In this document: one piece after another, positions 56,894-64,000 of the stretch
Numbering within the stretch: the stretch's first letter is position 1
Layout: each line of letters begins with the position of its first letter
From: Streptomyces vietnamensis
GTDB lineage: Bacteria > Actinomycetota > Actinomycetes > Streptomycetales > Streptomycetaceae
Direction of reading: 5' to 3'
DNA length: 64,000 bases
Assembly: GCF_000830005.1 (NCBI RefSeq)
Contig: NZ_CP010407.1
Span: 2,771,001 to 2,835,000 of the forward strand
Translations under genes and position numbers: made by a program
Notes under the pieces: model-generated
Seen by the model: the letters and a program-made list of their open reading frames with translations, nothing else
Databases searched by the model: none
Told to the model about the DNA's origin: nothing

Positions 56894-57039
56894 ATGCGCA
56901 GCTACAACCCGGATCTGACGCCGCCTTGACTGCATCTCCCGGGGGATGACCCCCGGACCCCCAGCAGATTCCCCGCCACCGCGTCCTGGACAGAATCGAG
57001 CCCATGCGCAGTTACAACCCCGATCTGACACCGCCCTGG
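56894..57039. repeat. duplicated 5' end of the DUF3097 gene: 56894-56929 and 57004-57039
   Basis: An upstream fragment starting 11 bp after the MBL gene stop reads MRSYNPDLTPP then TGA; the real gene 110 bp later begins MRSYNPDLTPPW. The 11 shared codons differ at four synonymous bases (AGC/AGT, CCG/CCC, ACG/ACA, CCT/CCC). Between them lies a CTGACTG...CCGGGGGATGACCCCCGG...ACCCCCAGC element resembling the one in the dnaJ duplication. Confidence 0.9.
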
Positions 57040-57810
57040 AAGAAGTCGGCGCCCGTGCCGGAGGTCCCGGCGGACCCCGACCTGGTCGTCGAGGAGGTCA
57101 CCACGGGCTTCTGCGGGGCGGTGATCCGCTGCGAGGCGGGCACGGTGACGCTGGAGGACCGGTTCGGCAAGCACCGGGTCTTCCCGCTGGAGCCGCGCGG
57201 CTTCCTCCTGGAGGGCGAGGTCGTGACCCTGGTCCGGCCGGTGGCGGGCGGTCCGGTGCGCCCGACCCGTACGGCCTCGGGCTCGATCGCCGTACCCGGC
57301 GCACGCGCGCGCGTGGCACGGGCGGGCCGGATCTACGTCGAGGGCCGCCACGACGCGGAACTCGTGGAACGGGTCTGGGGCGACGACCTGCGGATCGAGG
57401 GCGTGGTCGTGGAGTACCTGGAGGGCGTCGACGACCTGCCGTCGATCGTCGCGGAGTTCGGCCCGGGACCGGACGCCCGGCTGGGCGTCCTGGTGGACCA
57501 CCTGGTCCCGGGCTCGAAGGAGTCGAGGATCGCCGCCCAGGTCACGGGCCCGGACGTGCTGGTCGTGGGCCACCCGTACATCGACGTCTGGGAGGCGGTG
57601 AAGCCGTCCGCCCTGGGCATCCCGGCCTGGCCGGCGGTCCCCCGGGGCCAGGACTGGAAGACGGGCGTCTGCCGGGCCCTGGGCTGGCCCTCGGACAACA
57701 CGGGCGCGGTCTGGCAGGCGATCCTCAAGCGCGTGACGTCCTACAAGGACCTGGAGCCGGAGCTGCTCGGCCGAGTGGAGGAACTGATCGACTTCGTAAC
57801 GGCCCCGTAG
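57004..57810 (+). CDS. DUF3097-family protein
   Basis: 268-aa protein of the actinobacterial DUF3097 family: MRSYNPDLTPPWK, FPLEPRGFLLEGEVVTLVRP, then ARAGRIYVEGRHDAELVERVWGDDLRIEGVVVEYLEG, a toprim-like stretch (about 100-150), GVLVDHLVPGSKESRIA, and VWQAILKRVTSYKDLEPELLGRVEELIDFV. Function unknown; the toprim-type part suggests nucleic-acid processing (inference). Start chosen at 57004; its 5' end is duplicated upstream. Confidence 0.88.
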   Translation: MRSYNPDLTPPWKKSAPVPEVPADPDLVVEEVTTGFCGAVIRCEAGTVTLEDRFGKHRVFPLEPRGFLLEGEVVTLVRPVAGGPVRPTRTASGSIAVPGARARVARAGRIYVEGRHDAELVERVWGDDLRIEGVVVEYLEGVDDLPSIVAEFGPGPDARLGVLVDHLVPGSKESRIAAQVTGPDVLVVGHPYIDVWEAVKPSALGIPAWPAVPRGQDWKTGVCRALGWPSDNTGAVWQAILKRVTSYKDLEPELLGRVEELIDFVTAP

Positions 57811-57836
57811 ACCGCCAGACCAACGCCCACCACCGT

Positions 57837-58248
57837 GCGGACCCGCACCCGGCTGGGCAGCGCCTTCGCCGCCCCCGTTGTGGGCGCCTCGTGCCGCCCC
57901 CGTTGTGGGCAGTCGTTCCGCTGGGGCGGAACGGGTGGGCACAACGGACCCGCGCCCTGCCGGCGCCCGAGGCTTCCGCGCCTGGACCCGCACCACGTCG
58001 TGCGGCGCCGCTGGGGTGCGGGTCCAGGCGCGGGAGCCTAGGCCCGGCTGGGGGCGCCGTCCCGTGTGCCCACCCGTCCCGCCCCAGCGGGACGATTGCC
58101 CACACGGCGGGTGGGCGACGCCCAGCCGGGCGCGGGCACCACGCGGGCGCGGGGCGAAGGCCCAGCCGGGCACGGGCCCACACGGAGGGCGGCGAAGGGC
58201 ACCGCCCAGCACGGGCGCGGGCCCACACGGCGGCGGGTGCGGGTCCGC
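57837..58248. repeat. 412-bp palindromic intergenic element
   Basis: Outer perfect 14-bp inverted repeats GCGGACCCGCACCC (57837-57850) and GGGTGCGGGTCCGC (58235-58248), continued inward for about 36 bp with interruptions (GCGCCTTCGCCG against its complement). Inside: CGTTGTGGGCAGTCG, a TTCCGC-GCGGAA stem, GGGTGGGCACAACGGA, a hairpin with CGCGCCTGGACCCGCA, and a mirrored GTGTGCCCACCCGTC/GACGATTGCCCACAC half. The 452-bp gap between DUF3097 and hemW holds no gene. Half copy at 20953-21123. Confidence 0.88.
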
Positions 58249-58262
58249 GACGGGGCGGCGGG

Positions 58263-59504
58263 CTAGTCCACCAGGTCCCGGACCACCGCGTCGGCAAGCA
58301 GCCGCCCCCGCAGCGTAAGAACCGCCCGCCCCTCCCCGTACGGCCCCGCCTCAAGGAGCCCCTCCGCGAGGGCCTTGCGGGAGGCGGCCAGGCCCTCCGG
58401 CCTGAGGAGGTCCAGCGGGCACCCCTCCCGAAGCCGCAGCTCGAGCAGGATCCGCTCCACCCGCCGGTCCTCGTCCGCGAGGATCTCCCGCCCGGCACCG
58501 GGCGACCGGCCACCCGCCAGCGCAGCGGCGTACGCCCCGGGGTGCTTCACGTTCCACCACCGGACGCCGCCCACGTGCGAGTGGGCACCGGGCCCCGCGC
58601 CCCACCAGTCGGCGCCGCGCCAGTACAGCTCGTTGTGGAGGCAGCGCCCGGCCTCGGAGGTGGCCCAGTTGGACACCTCGTACCAGGAGAAGCCCGCCTC
58701 CTCGAAGGCCGCGTCGGCGATCAGGTACCGGTCGGCGTGCACGTCGTCGTCGGTCATGGGCACTTCACCGCGCCGGATGCGCCGGGCGAGCTGCGTGCCC
58801 TCCTCGACGATCAGGGCGTACGCGCTGACATGATCCGGCCCGGCCCCGATCGCCGCATCCAGCGAGGCACGCCAGTCGTCGTCGGTCTCGCCGGGGGTGC
58901 CGTAGATCAGGTCGAGGTTGACGTGCTCGAACCCGGCGGCCCGCGCCTCACCGACGCACGCCTCGGGCCGCCCGGGCGTGTGGGTCCGGTCGAGGACCTT
59001 CAGCACGTGCTGCCGGGCGCTCTGCATCCCGAAGGAGATCCGGTTGAAGCCGCCTTCCCGCAGCTCACTCAGGTACGCCGGGTTCACGGACTCCGGATTG
59101 GCCTCCGTCGTCACCTCGGCGTCGTCCGCGAGCCCGAACTCGTCCCGGATCGCCCCCAGCATTCGTACGAGGTCCCCGGCGGCGAGCAGCGTCGGCGTGC
59201 CGCCGCCGACGAAGACGGTCCGCACGGGCCGCGGGTCGTCCCCGAGGACCTTCCGGGCGAGCCGGATCTCCTCGACGACCTGCTCGGCGTAGTTGTCGCG
59301 GGAGGCGAGCACACCGCCCGTACCGCGCAGCTCGCTCGCGGTGTACGTGTTGAAGTCGCAGTAGCCGCAGCGCGTCGCGCAGTACGGCACGTGCAGATAG
59401 AACCCGAGCGGCCGTTCCCCGGCCCCTTCGAGGGCACTCGGGGGCAGCGCCCCGTCGTCGGGCACGGGCTCACCATCGGGCAGTACGGAAGGCATGAGCC
59501 CCAT
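58263..59504 (-). CDS. hemW: radical SAM heme chaperone HemW
   Basis: 413-aa radical SAM protein. FeS motif CATRCGYCDF (Cys42, 46, 49), FVGGGTPTLL, RISFGMQS, NLDLIYGTPGE; C-terminal HemN-type domain. The four-Cys arrangement and family position favour HemW (heme insertion chaperone) rather than coproporphyrinogen dehydrogenase, a frequent misannotation. The tail after about 380 is rich in Arg/Leu. Confidence 0.92.
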   Translation of the reverse strand: MGLMPSVLPDGEPVPDDGALPPSALEGAGERPLGFYLHVPYCATRCGYCDFNTYTASELRGTGGVLASRDNYAEQVVEEIRLARKVLGDDPRPVRTVFVGGGTPTLLAAGDLVRMLGAIRDEFGLADDAEVTTEANPESVNPAYLSELREGGFNRISFGMQSARQHVLKVLDRTHTPGRPEACVGEARAAGFEHVNLDLIYGTPGETDDDWRASLDAAIGAGPDHVSAYALIVEEGTQLARRIRRGEVPMTDDDVHADRYLIADAAFEEAGFSWYEVSNWATSEAGRCLHNELYWRGADWWGAGPGAHSHVGGVRWWNVKHPGAYAAALAGGRSPGAGREILADEDRRVERILLELRLREGCPLDLLRPEGLAASRKALAEGLLEAGPYGEGRAVLTLRGRLLADAVVRDLVD

Positions 59505-59539
59505 TGTCCCGTACTGCCCGAGGTAACGGCCCGGCCCGC

Positions 59540-59563
59540 AGGTCAGGCCTCAGGTCAGGCCTC
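59540..59563. repeat. 12-bp tandem duplication at the acyl-CoA ligase stop
   Basis: AGGTCAGGCCTC occurs twice in succession (59540-59551, 59552-59563); the second copy contains the ligase stop codon. A small slippage event that duplicated the end of the gene. Confidence 0.85.
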
Positions 59564-61432
59564 CCGCGAGCCCGCGTACATCTCCTCGATGAGGTCCTTG
59601 TACTCGCGCTCGACGACCGGGCGCTTCAGCTTCAGGGACGGGGTGAGCTCGCCGTGCTCGATGTCGAGGTCGCGCGGCAGCAGGCGGAACTTCTTGATCG
59701 TCTGCCAGCGCTGGAGGCCCTCGTTGAGGCGGTCGACGTAGCCCTGGATCAGCTTGACGGTCTCCGGGGCGGCGACGACCTCGGCGTACGACTTGCCGCC
59801 GAGGCCGTGTTCGGCGGCCCAGCCGAGGAGGGCGGGCTCGTCGAGGGCGATGAGGGCGGTGCAGAAGTTCCGGTCGGCGCCGTGGACGAGGATGTTCGAG
59901 ACGAACGGGCAGACGGCCTTGAACTGGCCCTCGACCTCGGCCGGCGCGATGTACTTGCCGCCGGACGTCTTGATCAGGTCCTTCTTCCGGTCGGTGATCC
60001 GCAGGTAGCCGTCGGCGGACAGCTCGCCGATGTCGCCGGTGTGGAACCAGCCGTCGGACTCCAGGACCTCGGAGGTCTTCTCCGGCAGGCCGTGGTAGCC
60101 CTCCATGATGCCGGGGCCGCGCAGCAGGATCTCGCCGTCGTCGGCGATCCGGACCTCGGTGCCGGGGAGCGGCTTGCCGACGGTGCCGGTGCGGTAGGCC
60201 TCGCCCGGGTTGACGAAGGAGGCGGCGGAGGACTCGGTGAGGCCGTACCCCTCCAGGATGTGGATGCCGGCGCCGGCGAAGAAGTAGCCGATCTCGGGGG
60301 CGAGGGCGGCGGAGCCGGAGACGCAGGCGCGCAGGTTGCCGCCGAAGGCCTCGCGGATCTTGCCGTAGACGAGGGCGTCGGCGACCTTGTGCTTCGCGGA
60401 GAGGCCGAAGGGCGCGGAGGCGGTGCCGGTGCGGCGGAAGTTGTCCTGGGTGGCCTTGGCGTACTCGCGGGCGACCTCGGCGGCCCACTGGAAGATCTTG
60501 TACTTGGCGCCGCCGCCGGCGCGGGCCTTGGCGGCGACCCCGTTGTAGACCTTCTCGAAGATGCGGGGGACGGCCGCCATGTAGGTCGGCTGGACCACCG
60601 GCAGGTTCTCGATGATCTTGTCGACGCGGCCGTCGACGGCGGTGACGTGCCCGACCTCGATCTGGCCGGAGGTGAGGACCTTGCCGAAGACGTGGGCGAG
60701 CGGCAGCCACAGGTACTGGACGTCGTCCTGGGTGACGAGACCGGTGGCGGCGATGGCCTTGGCCATGTACGACCAGTTGTCGTGCGGGAGGCGGACGCCC
60801 TTGGGGCGGCCGGTGGTGCCCGAGGTGTAGATGAGGGTGGCGAGCTGCGTGGGGGTGATCGCGCCGACCCGCTCCTTGACCGCCTCGGGGTGCTTCTCCA
60901 GGTACGCCTTGCCGCGCGCCTCCAGGTCGGCGAGGGAGAGGACGAACTCGCCGTCGCTCTCGACTCCCTTGGTGTCGACGACGACGACGTGGTGGAGGTT
61001 CGGCAGATCGGCGCGGCGCTCGACGGCCTTGGCCAGCTGGGCCGCGTCCTCGGCGATGAGGACCTTGGACTCGGAGTCGGAGAGGATGAAGGCCGACTCC
61101 TCGGCGTTGGTCTGCGGGTAGACCGTGGTGGTCGCGGCGCCCGCGCACATCACGCCGAGGTCGGCGAGGATCCACTCGACCCGGGTGGAGGAGGCGAGGG
61201 CGACGCGCTCCTCGGCCTGGACGCCGAGGTCGACGAGGCCGGCGGCGATCGCGTAGACCCGCTCGGCGGCCTGTCCCCAGCTGAGCGACTTCCAGTCGTC
61301 CGGGCCGGTGCCGGAGGCGGCGGGCACCGGGTAGCGGTAGGCCTCCGCATCCGGGGTCCGCTCGACGCGCTCAAGGAAGAGGGTCGCCACGGAGGGCGGC
61401 CGGTTCTCGATCTGGGTCTGTGTGTCGCTCAC
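59555..61432 (-). CDS. long-chain fatty acid--CoA ligase (AMP-dependent synthetase)
   Basis: 625-aa adenylate-forming enzyme. AMP-binding motif TLIYTSGTTGRPKGV (about 205-220), LEGYGLTESSAAS (about 395), GWFHTGDIGELSADGYLRITDRKKDLIKTSGGKYIAP (about 480-515). FadD15-like class; activates fatty acids to CoA esters. GTG start. Downstream of lepA by 186 bp; same strand as hemW but separated by a 50-bp gap. Confidence 0.93.
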   Translation of the reverse strand: MSDTQTQIENRPPSVATLFLERVERTPDAEAYRYPVPAASGTGPDDWKSLSWGQAAERVYAIAAGLVDLGVQAEERVALASSTRVEWILADLGVMCAGAATTTVYPQTNAEESAFILSDSESKVLIAEDAAQLAKAVERRADLPNLHHVVVVDTKGVESDGEFVLSLADLEARGKAYLEKHPEAVKERVGAITPTQLATLIYTSGTTGRPKGVRLPHDNWSYMAKAIAATGLVTQDDVQYLWLPLAHVFGKVLTSGQIEVGHVTAVDGRVDKIIENLPVVQPTYMAAVPRIFEKVYNGVAAKARAGGGAKYKIFQWAAEVAREYAKATQDNFRRTGTASAPFGLSAKHKVADALVYGKIREAFGGNLRACVSGSAALAPEIGYFFAGAGIHILEGYGLTESSAASFVNPGEAYRTGTVGKPLPGTEVRIADDGEILLRGPGIMEGYHGLPEKTSEVLESDGWFHTGDIGELSADGYLRITDRKKDLIKTSGGKYIAPAEVEGQFKAVCPFVSNILVHGADRNFCTALIALDEPALLGWAAEHGLGGKSYAEVVAAPETVKLIQGYVDRLNEGLQRWQTIKKFRLLPRDLDIEHGELTPSLKLKRPVVEREYKDLIEEMYAGSREA

Positions 61433-61554
61433 GACGTCCTCCGGGCGGCGGCGGTGCCTGCTGGTGGTTCGTAACTAACTGGCGAGTAACCTTCGAGCCG
61501 GGATCAGAGTAGAGGCCGGAATGCTGCCACGTAAGGGCCTATGGATAACGAACA

Positions 61555-61581
61555 GGCCCACGTGCGCTTCGCACGTGGGCC
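61555..61581 (-). terminator. lepA terminator
   Basis: 11-bp perfect stem GGCCCACGTGC (61555-61565) with 61571-61581, loop GCTTC, 38 bp after the lepA stop. Confidence 0.82.
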
Positions 61582-61618
61582 CATTCGGTGCATAAGGCAG
61601 CTACTCCTGCCCGCCCGG

Positions 61619-63484
61619 TTACTTCTTCTTGCCGGAGGACTCGTCGCTGGAGAGGACGGCGATGAAGGCCTCCTGGGGCACCTCCACCGAGCCGACCATC
61701 TTCATGCGCTTCTTGCCTTCCTTCTGCTTCTCCAGCAGCTTCCGCTTACGGGAGATGTCACCGCCGTAGCACTTGGCGAGGACGTCCTTCCGGATGGCGC
61801 GGATGGTCTCGCGGGCGATGACCCGGGAGCCGATGGCGGCCTGGATCGGCACCTCGAAGGCCTGCCGCGGGATGAGCTCGCGCAGCTTGGCGACGAGCCG
61901 GACACCGTAGGCGTACGCGGCGTCCTTGTGGGTGACGGCCGAGAAGGCGTCGACCTTGTCGCCGTGCAGCAGGATGTCGACCTTCACCAGGCTGGAGGCC
62001 TGCTCGCCGGTGGGCTCGTAGTCGAGGGAGGCGTAACCGCGGGTCTTGGACTTCAGCTGGTCGAAGAAGTCGAAGACGATCTCGGCGAGGGGCAGGGTGT
62101 AGCGGATCTCGACCCGGTCCTCGGAGAGGTAGTCCATGCCGATCAGGGTGCCGCGACGGGTCTGGCAGAGCTCCATGATCGCGCCGATGAACTCGCTCGG
62201 GGCGAGGATCGTGGCGCGCACGACGGGCTCGAACACGTCGCTGATCTTGCCCTCGGGGAACTCGCTCGGGTTGGTGACGGTGTGCTCGCTGCCGTCCTCC
62301 ATCACGACGCGGTACACGACGTTCGGCGCGGTGGCGATCAGGTCGAGCCCGAACTCGCGCTCCAGACGCTCACGGATCACGTCGAGGTGGAGGAGGCCGA
62401 GGAAGCCGACGCGGAAGCCGAAGCCGAGCGCGGCGGAGGTCTCCGGCTCGTAGACCAGCGCGGCGTCGTTGAGCTGCAGCTTGTCGAGGGCCTCGCGGAG
62501 GTCCGGGTACTCCGAGCCGTCCAGGGGGTAGAGGCCCGAGAAGACCATCGGCTTCGGGTCCTTGTAGCCGCCGAGCGGCTCGGTGGCGCCCTGGTTCTGG
62601 GAGGTGATCGTGTCACCGACCTTGGACTGCCGGACGTCCTTCACACCGGTGATGATGTAGCCGACCTCGCCGACGCCGAGGCCGTCGGAGGAGGTCATCT
62701 CGGGCGAGGAGACACCGATCTCGAGGAGCTCGTGAGTGGCTCCGGTCGACATCATCCGGATGCGCTCACGCTTGTTGAGCTGCCCGTCGACCACTCGTAC
62801 GTACGTCACGACACCGCGGTACGAGTCGTACACGGAGTCGAAGATCATCGCGCGGGCGGGGGCGTCGGCGACGCCGACGGGCGCCGGAACGTCCTGGACG
62901 ACGCGGTCGAGCAGCGCCTCGACGCCCATGCCGGTCTTCGCGGAGACCTTGAGGACGTCCTCCGGCTGGCAGCCGATGAGGTTCGCCAGCTCCTCGGAGA
63001 ACTTCTCCGGCTGGGCGGCCGGCAGGTCGATCTTGTTGAGGACCGGAACGATCGTGAGGTCGTTCTCCATCGCGAGGTACAGGTTCGCGAGGGTCTGCGC
63101 CTCGATGCCCTGCGCGGCGTCGACGAGCAGGATCGTGCCCTCACAGGCGGCGAGCGACCGGGACACCTCGTAGGTGAAGTCGACGTGCCCGGGAGTGTCG
63201 ATCATGTTCAGGATGTGCGTATTGCCCTGAGCCGGCCCCTCGGTCGGCGCCCACGGCAGCCGGACCGCCTGGGACTTGATCGTGATGCCGCGCTCCCGCT
63301 CGATGTCCATCCGGTCGAGGTACTGGGCACGCATCTGCCGCTGGTCGACCACACCGGTCAGCTGGAGCATCCGGTCGGCAAGCGTGGACTTGCCGTGGTC
63401 GATGTGCGCGATGATGCAGAAGTTGCGGATCAGAGCCGGGTCGGTACGGCTCGGCTCGGGCACGTTGGTAGGAGTCGCGGGCAC
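61619..63484 (-). CDS. lepA: elongation factor 4 (LepA)
   Basis: 621-aa translational GTPase that acts in 30S biogenesis/back-translocation. G1 AHIDHGKST (26-34), G3 DTPGHVDF, G4 NKIDLP, and the LepA C-terminal domain with [24 protein letters not shown]. The GTG at 63484 is chosen; the open frame to 63634 crosses the divergent rpsT leader. N-terminal residues before 18 are variable. Confidence 0.95.
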   Translation of the reverse strand: MPATPTNVPEPSRTDPALIRNFCIIAHIDHGKSTLADRMLQLTGVVDQRQMRAQYLDRMDIERERGITIKSQAVRLPWAPTEGPAQGNTHILNMIDTPGHVDFTYEVSRSLAACEGTILLVDAAQGIEAQTLANLYLAMENDLTIVPVLNKIDLPAAQPEKFSEELANLIGCQPEDVLKVSAKTGMGVEALLDRVVQDVPAPVGVADAPARAMIFDSVYDSYRGVVTYVRVVDGQLNKRERIRMMSTGATHELLEIGVSSPEMTSSDGLGVGEVGYIITGVKDVRQSKVGDTITSQNQGATEPLGGYKDPKPMVFSGLYPLDGSEYPDLREALDKLQLNDAALVYEPETSAALGFGFRVGFLGLLHLDVIRERLEREFGLDLIATAPNVVYRVVMEDGSEHTVTNPSEFPEGKISDVFEPVVRATILAPSEFIGAIMELCQTRRGTLIGMDYLSEDRVEIRYTLPLAEIVFDFFDQLKSKTRGYASLDYEPTGEQASSLVKVDILLHGDKVDAFSAVTHKDAAYAYGVRLVAKLRELIPRQAFEVPIQAAIGSRVIARETIRAIRKDVLAKCYGGDISRKRKLLEKQKEGKKRMKMVGSVEVPQEAFIAVLSSDESSGKKK

Positions 63485-63562
63485 GCAGGGATCTCGTCTC
63501 GGGCGATGTTCAGAACGGATACGTAGACACCATGGTCCCATGCCCGCCGCCCGGCGCCCGGT

Positions 63563-63590
63563 TTGGGCGGCCCTGAGAGTGGCTGATACT
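63563..63590 (+). promoter_or_regulatory. predicted rpsT promoter
   Basis: TTGGGC (63563-63568), 16-bp spacer, GATACT (63585-63590). The start would lie near 63597, giving a leader of about 73 nt before rpsT, a usual length for an S20 gene. Confidence 0.45.
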
Positions 63591-63669
63591 GTGGACAGCT
63601 GTGTCTCGCATGCCCTCTCAGCTGCGGGGCGCATCCAGAAGGAACATCGAACCTGTAAAGGCTCTTTTC

Positions 63670-63936
63670 GTGGCGAACATCAAGTCCCAGATCAAGCGGA
63701 ACAAGACGAACGAGAAGGCGCGCCTGCGCAACAAGGCCGTCAAGTCCTCGCTCAAGACCGCGATCCGCAAGGCCCGTGAGGCTGTCGCCGCCGGCGACCT
63801 CGAGAAGGCCACCGTTGCCGCTCGTGCCGCCTCGCGTCAGCTCGACAAGGCTGTCTCGAAGGGTGTCATCCACAAGAACGCCGCCGCCAACAAGAAGTCG
63901 GCGCTGGCCATCAAGGTTGCCTCCCTCCAGGGCTGA
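63670..63936 (+). CDS. rpsT: 30S ribosomal protein bS20
   Basis: 88 aa, basic. [39 protein letters not shown]; complete. GTG at 63670 is preferred over the longer frame because AAAGG lies before it and the family start is MANIKSQ. Divergent from lepA. After the stop, 63937-64000 holds no gene that can be supported. Confidence 0.96.
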   Translation: MANIKSQIKRNKTNEKARLRNKAVKSSLKTAIRKAREAVAAGDLEKATVAARAASRQLDKAVSKGVIHKNAAANKKSALAIKVASLQG

Positions 63937-64000
63937 GCTCTGATGTGATCGGCCGTACGGGAACCAGCGGGCCCTCTACCCCGCTCCCGCCCGGCCACCC

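Noticed and set aside
57834..58262. Open frames in the hemW upstream region as small proteins
   Set aside because: They run through palindromic repeat DNA and have Pro/Arg/Gly-rich nonsense composition.

Overview
High-GC (about 70% or more) actinomycete DNA, almost certainly a Streptomyces core-chromosome segment. Codon third positions are nearly all G/C, GTG starts are common, and the gene content (pyruvate phosphate dikinase, dusB, glyS, znuABC-zur, uppS, recO, leuA, era, ybeY-phoH, hrcA-dnaJ, hemW, lepA, rpsT) together with XRE/DUF397 pairs, an ECF41 sigma factor, LAXTG and WxL-like surface proteins is typical of that genus. About 62 protein genes are supported. No tRNA, rRNA, CRISPR array, prophage or transposase was seen.

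Layout. 1-2.4 kb: 5' part of ppdK (it runs off the left edge). 2.8-10.5 kb: dusB, then an accessory stretch with an MFS exporter, a MmyB-type XRE regulator divergent from a second MFS exporter, an aldo/keto reductase with its own TetR regulator and paired operators, and a membrane protein. 10.6-17.5 kb: housekeeping block glyS / znuA-znuC-znuB-zur / YcxB-like gene, uppS, recO, with zinc control visible in the znuA promoter. 17.6-19.1 kb: ECF41 sigma factor with its AhpD-like partner and a recognisable ECF41 promoter. 19.4-27 kb: XRE-DUF397 locus, a cytoplasmic nuclease-like protein, a ferredoxin-NADP reductase, a large LuxR regulator and a TerB-like protein. 27.2-33.4 kb: LAXTG surface protein, leuA with a leucine leader peptide, an M4 peptidase with an emfourin-type inhibitor, and a TerD protein. 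33.6-38.2 kb: era, a three-gene secreted/WxL-like surface cluster and a degenerate cytidine deaminase. 38.3-40.7 kb: a second XRE/MFS divergent pair. 40.8-45.2 kb: mmcQ-like, corC-like, ybeY, phoH, pfkB-type kinase. 45.4-53.7 kb: MFS gene, adenine deaminase, RNase Z, HIT, TPR-AAA operon, rsmE, nitronate monooxygenase. 53.8-64 kb: hrcA-dnaJ with CIRCE, MBL protein, DUF3097, hemW, acyl-CoA ligase, lepA, rpsT.

The most unusual signal is between genes. At three housekeeping loci (era, dnaJ and the DUF3097 gene) the end of the coding sequence is present twice, about 100-130 bp apart. The copies differ almost only at synonymous positions, so both were once under protein-level selection. Two of the three junctions contain the same roughly 40-nt hairpin element. 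This looks like scars of allele import from a relative, or the footprint of a small element that duplicates gene ends. The window also holds a 412-bp palindromic intergenic element with a half copy 37 kb away, a nested-palindrome element with perfect 31-bp terminal inverted repeats, and a heptamer array filling one convergent junction. Family names are recognised from sequence patterns; no database search was possible.
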